A stretch of DNA of 51,794 nucleotides. Source: JAKIYB01 sp964590255 (GTDB lineage: Bacteria; Armatimonadota; Hebobacteria; CAIYQO01). The position numbers were made by a program, and so were the translations under genes. Positions 48,973-51,794 of this stretch are shown here, in pieces. The DNA is taken from assembly GCA_964590255.1 (NCBI GenBank), contig CAZPYA010000029.1:1-51794 (forward strand), read 5' to 3'. Under the pieces are notes generated by a model, which was not told the DNA's origin, did not search any database, and saw only the letters and a list, made by a program, of their open reading frames with translations. The first letter of the stretch is position 1, and each line of letters opens with the position of its first letter.

Positions 48973-51663
48973 CTATTTCATCCCCGCCTCGAAGAGCGCC
49001 TTCACCGCCGCCGCGTCCAGCGCTTTGGTGAAGACCGCGACATCGGCGAGACGGCCTTTATAGCTGCTGCGCGGATTATCGTAGTAGACCCACGTGCCCA
49101 GCGTCAGCGGGCCGTCCATCGCCGCCCAGGGCTTGCCGGTAGAGGGTACCTCGGTGGCTTTTGTACCGTTGAGACCGACCTTTTCGCCGTTGAGGTAAAT
49201 ACTGATCGTTTTCCCGTCGTCAGTGACGACCAGATGCGACCAGACCTCCGGTTTGATAATGCCGTCGGTGTAGACGCGTGTGCCCCACGGGCGGAAGTCA
49301 ATGCTGTATGGGGGGACCTTATAGAAGAGGAAGAAGATCCACGCCCGATTCCAGGCGCCGCCCGTGCAGATCATATTCCAGTCGTTTGTCAGCTTCGCCG
49401 CCGGCTTCACCCAGGTGGAGAGGGTGATCGGCGAGGGGAAGAGGGAGTTCCCGCCGGTGGCATATGCCTTCTCGCCGTCGAACTCAAGAGCGCGCTTGCC
49501 GCCGTCATCCACCAGCGCCGCGGTGGCGTATAGGCGGGCGTGGTTGCCGTGGCGCGACAGGTCAAGCAGCGTGCGGCCGGGGTCCTTCGCGTCGCTGGCG
49601 CTGTTCCACGTCACCCAGCGGTCGGGCAGGGCGTCGGGGAAGGCCAGCGGCTTCGGCGCGGCGGCGATGGGCGCGGTCGGCTGCTCGTCCGCCTTCAGCT
49701 CGCGTATCTGGAAATCGTCGAACCACACGGTGCCCGCCCCGCTGTTAATGAAGGAGAAGTTCACCGTGTGCAGCGGGTCATTCGGCGTGCAGACGAAGCC
49801 GATCTTCTGCCAGTCGGTGGTGCCGGTGATAATCGGGTAATAGACTTGCCCGCCGAAGCGCAGGCCGGGGCCTTCGCCTTGCACGTTCTTCGTCTTCACC
49901 CAGGCGGAGAGTTCGTAGCGCGTCTTCTCCTTCACCGGATCGGAATACACGGAACCGCCGACGTTGGAGGTGGCCTCGGACGGCCCGTCCAGCCGCAGCG
50001 AGGTGGTGTCGGTGCGGCCCACCGTCGCGTCCTGCAGTGAGCCGGGGCCGAGCGGGTATTCATCAAACGGACTGGCCCACTTCACCACCTTGTTGAATGT
50101 CTCCACGTGGCCGATGCCCGCGGTATAGAGCAGGAGCGTCGCCTCCGGGTCTTCGCACGCCAGCAGGCCGGCGGATTTTTGCCAGGTGTCGCTTTGCTTG
50201 CCGTCCACCGTGGCAAGCTGCCACGTCACGGTGTGGGTGCCCGGCTGCAGCGTGTGCGCCGCGCCGGGTTTGCCGGGGTACAGGCGCATATGTACGTCAT
50301 ACGCCCAGCCGCACAGCTCAGTGTAATACTCCGCGTCCTTGATGGTGGTGCTTTGCACCGTCAGCACCGGGTTCGCTACCGGGTCGCCCACCAGCGCCCA
50401 GAAGCCGCTGCCGTCCCGCGCCAGGTAATTGCCTTTCGCTTCGAGAAAGGCGGGCTTGGCGAAGCCGGGATACCAGAAGTAGTGGTTGTGCGGATGCTTA
50501 TACAGCTTGCGGCTGACATGCTTGTAGACGCTCCACGGGTGCGGCGTCTCCCAGGTGATCGATTTCGGACTGGCTGAGCCGACGTGGCCATGCACGCAGG
50601 GATCGGTGAACTCCAACGGGTGCACCACCCGCAGCGTCTTCCCCTCCGGGATAGTCAGGTCGCTCACGTGGTCGTAGGTATAGCGGTTTTTCAGCGGGTC
50701 GTATGTCACGGTAACGGCGGTGCGGCTGCCCAGCCAGTCATACGGCTTGCGCCCGGTGGCCAGCACCGCGAAGCGCAATTGATTGCCCTCTTCCTGCACG
50801 TCGACCTTCTGCAGCACGTCGGCATAAAACGCTTCCTCACCGTAGTTCAGCCAGTGCCAATACATCTCCAACTGCGGCCGGTACCCCGGCACCAGCTTCA
50901 CGTCGTACCCTTTGCAGTCTTTGGAGATGACGAAGAGCGGCTCGTTGCCGTCCCACGCCCAGCGCAGGCCTTTCCAGTCGCGGAAACGGAAGTCGGCGAC
51001 GTGGGGCGTGAGCTTCGGCGTTGTCTGACCCGCAGGCATCACGGTCACCTTGCTGAACGACGCCGCGCCTTCATGCAGCGCCAGGCCGACGTTGCCGGTC
51101 AGCAGCGGCGCGGCGCGGTCGATGTAGCTCATCACCCGCTGGCCGTCTACCGCCACCGCCAACATCGGGCCGGCGGCGAAGACGCGCACGGAATATTCCT
51201 TTCCTACTTCCAGCGCGCAGGGCGCGACCTGCTGGATGCCGCCTTTAGGCGACCACAGCACGATTTCCTGATACACCGTGGAGAACATCAGCCGGTAGAA
51301 CTGCTTGCCGGTGTTGCGGAGGATCATGCCGGCCTCGTATCCGCCCAGGTTGGCGTTGTTGCCGTAGTTCGCCCAAACCCAACCGCCGACCTCGGATTTC
51401 GGGTCTTTGCGGGTGGACGCCGTGTCGATGCGCAAGGAGCAGTCGATGGTATAATTCTGCCACGTCGCCTCGCCGCGGGTGGCATATTGCCAGGTGTTGT
51501 TCCCGACGCCGCCCACGAAGGCGCCATTCCACGCCCATGCGCCATCGGCTTTCCAGGTTTTCCAGTCTGCCGAGCTATTCGCCACCGCCAACGGTTTAGG
51601 CGGGATGGACAGCGCGCCGGTCGCCAGGCCGAGCAACAGGCACGCGAAGATGAGGAGACGCAT
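48973..51663 (-). CDS. Exported LamG-domain glycan-binding or -active protein
   Basis: This is an 896-residue exported protein. ATG 51663 is chosen because GGAGG lies 5 bases upstream and the signal peptide MRLLIFACLLLGLATGALS follows directly. Residues about 25-190 form a concanavalin-like domain (EYSVRVFAAGPMLAVAVDGQ). The central 200-690 region is a large beta-rich fold. Residues about 690-895 are a LamG/pentraxin-type lectin (ALEFDGEKAYATGGNSLFPS, ITLSTWVKPAAKL, HLVVTDDGKTISIYLNGEKV, KGRLADVAVFTKALDAAAVK). No catalytic residues can be assigned. It converges with the lyase-like gene across a strong terminator. It is a plausible type II secretion substrate. Confidence 0.83.
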   Translation of the reverse strand: MRLLIFACLLLGLATGALSIPPKPLAVANSSADWKTWKADGAWAWNGAFVGGVGNNTWQYATRGEATWQNYTIDCSLRIDTASTRKDPKSEVGGWVWANYGNNANLGGYEAGMILRNTGKQFYRLMFSTVYQEIVLWSPKGGIQQVAPCALEVGKEYSVRVFAAGPMLAVAVDGQRVMSYIDRAAPLLTGNVGLALHEGAASFSKVTVMPAGQTTPKLTPHVADFRFRDWKGLRWAWDGNEPLFVISKDCKGYDVKLVPGYRPQLEMYWHWLNYGEEAFYADVLQKVDVQEEGNQLRFAVLATGRKPYDWLGSRTAVTVTYDPLKNRYTYDHVSDLTIPEGKTLRVVHPLEFTDPCVHGHVGSASPKSITWETPHPWSVYKHVSRKLYKHPHNHYFWYPGFAKPAFLEAKGNYLARDGSGFWALVGDPVANPVLTVQSTTIKDAEYYTELCGWAYDVHMRLYPGKPGAAHTLQPGTHTVTWQLATVDGKQSDTWQKSAGLLACEDPEATLLLYTAGIGHVETFNKVVKWASPFDEYPLGPGSLQDATVGRTDTTSLRLDGPSEATSNVGGSVYSDPVKEKTRYELSAWVKTKNVQGEGPGLRFGGQVYYPIITGTTDWQKIGFVCTPNDPLHTVNFSFINSGAGTVWFDDFQIRELKADEQPTAPIAAAPKPLAFPDALPDRWVTWNSASDAKDPGRTLLDLSRHGNHARLYATAALVDDGGKRALEFDGEKAYATGGNSLFPSPITLSTWVKPAAKLTNDWNMICTGGAWNRAWIFFLFYKVPPYSIDFRPWGTRVYTDGIIKPEVWSHLVVTDDGKTISIYLNGEKVGLNGTKATEVPSTGKPWAAMDGPLTLGTWVYYDNPRSSYKGRLADVAVFTKALDAAAVKALFEAGMK

Positions 51664-51794
51664 AGGGTCCTCCAATCTAACAATATCGATAGGATGCATA
51701 TTCGTGAGGGTTGGGGATTCTCCTGCCCCGCATGTCGTATGGGTGCGCGCATAGTTTGTTACCTTTTTTATGCCGCCTTCTCGTATTGCGAGCA

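Overview
The window is a GC-rich bacterial chromosomal segment. It is probably from an Armatimonadota-like organism, or from a PVC-type relative such as Lentisphaerota. This placement is an inference from content: LacI-type regulation, several Gfo/Idh/MocA oxidoreductases and uroporphyrinogen-decarboxylase-like proteins, large secreted glycan-active proteins, two proteins with the C-terminal H-X9-DG-type motif, and intergenic regions full of short palindromic repeats. No rRNA or universal marker is present to settle it. A 10-N scaffold gap at 27396-27405 shows that this is a draft assembly.

Layout. 1-8315: tRNA-Gly(CCC), a LacI regulator, a secreted protein built on exact 27-residue repeats, then small-molecule and sugar metabolism genes (URO-D-like, TIM-barrel isomerase, Gfo/Idh/MocA) and a MarR regulator. 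8373-21311: a type II secretion operon, all on the + strand: gspE, gspF, gspG, gspH, gspI, gspJ, gspK, a PilM-PilN fusion (GspL equivalent), a PilO/GspM-like gene, a PilP/GspC-like gene, the secretin gspD and a small secreted protein. Most junctions overlap by ATGA or are tightly spaced; no prepilin peptidase is seen. 21395-29999: a membrane protein with an H-X9-DG tail, a Gfo/Idh/MocA oxidoreductase, a GH38-like alpha-mannosidase with an inserted CxxC finger, a GH29 alpha-L-fucosidase split by the gap, a second URO-D-like protein and a second H-X9-DG-type membrane protein. 30214-37151: a 30-residue lysine-rich protein, a THUMP-like SAM methyltransferase, a 1071-residue exported protein and a cytoplasmic beta-propeller-like protein. 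37257-44761: a multi-PAS histidine kinase with its NarL-type regulator, tRNA-Pro(GGG), a four-TM protein and a Y-family DNA polymerase under a likely SOS-type operator. 45629-51663: two large convergent exported proteins, one lyase-like and one with LamG-type lectin domains.

The genes fit together as a saprophytic, polysaccharide-using lifestyle. Exported glycan-active proteins could leave the cell through the type II system. Intracellular glycosidases and oxidoreductases would process the sugars released, and LacI, MarR and two-component regulators could adjust expression.

The most unusual feature is between genes. At least four families of dispersed palindromic elements occur here. The best is a ~162-bp near-complete hairpin present in three copies plus one diverged copy, all on the same strand and always between co-directional genes. 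Its stems differ by compensatory base changes while an asymmetric internal loop stays constant. This points to selection on a folded RNA or single-stranded DNA. Other repeats have inserted in frame into two protein genes, supplied the C-terminus of a third, and placed heptamer arrays directly before two start codons.
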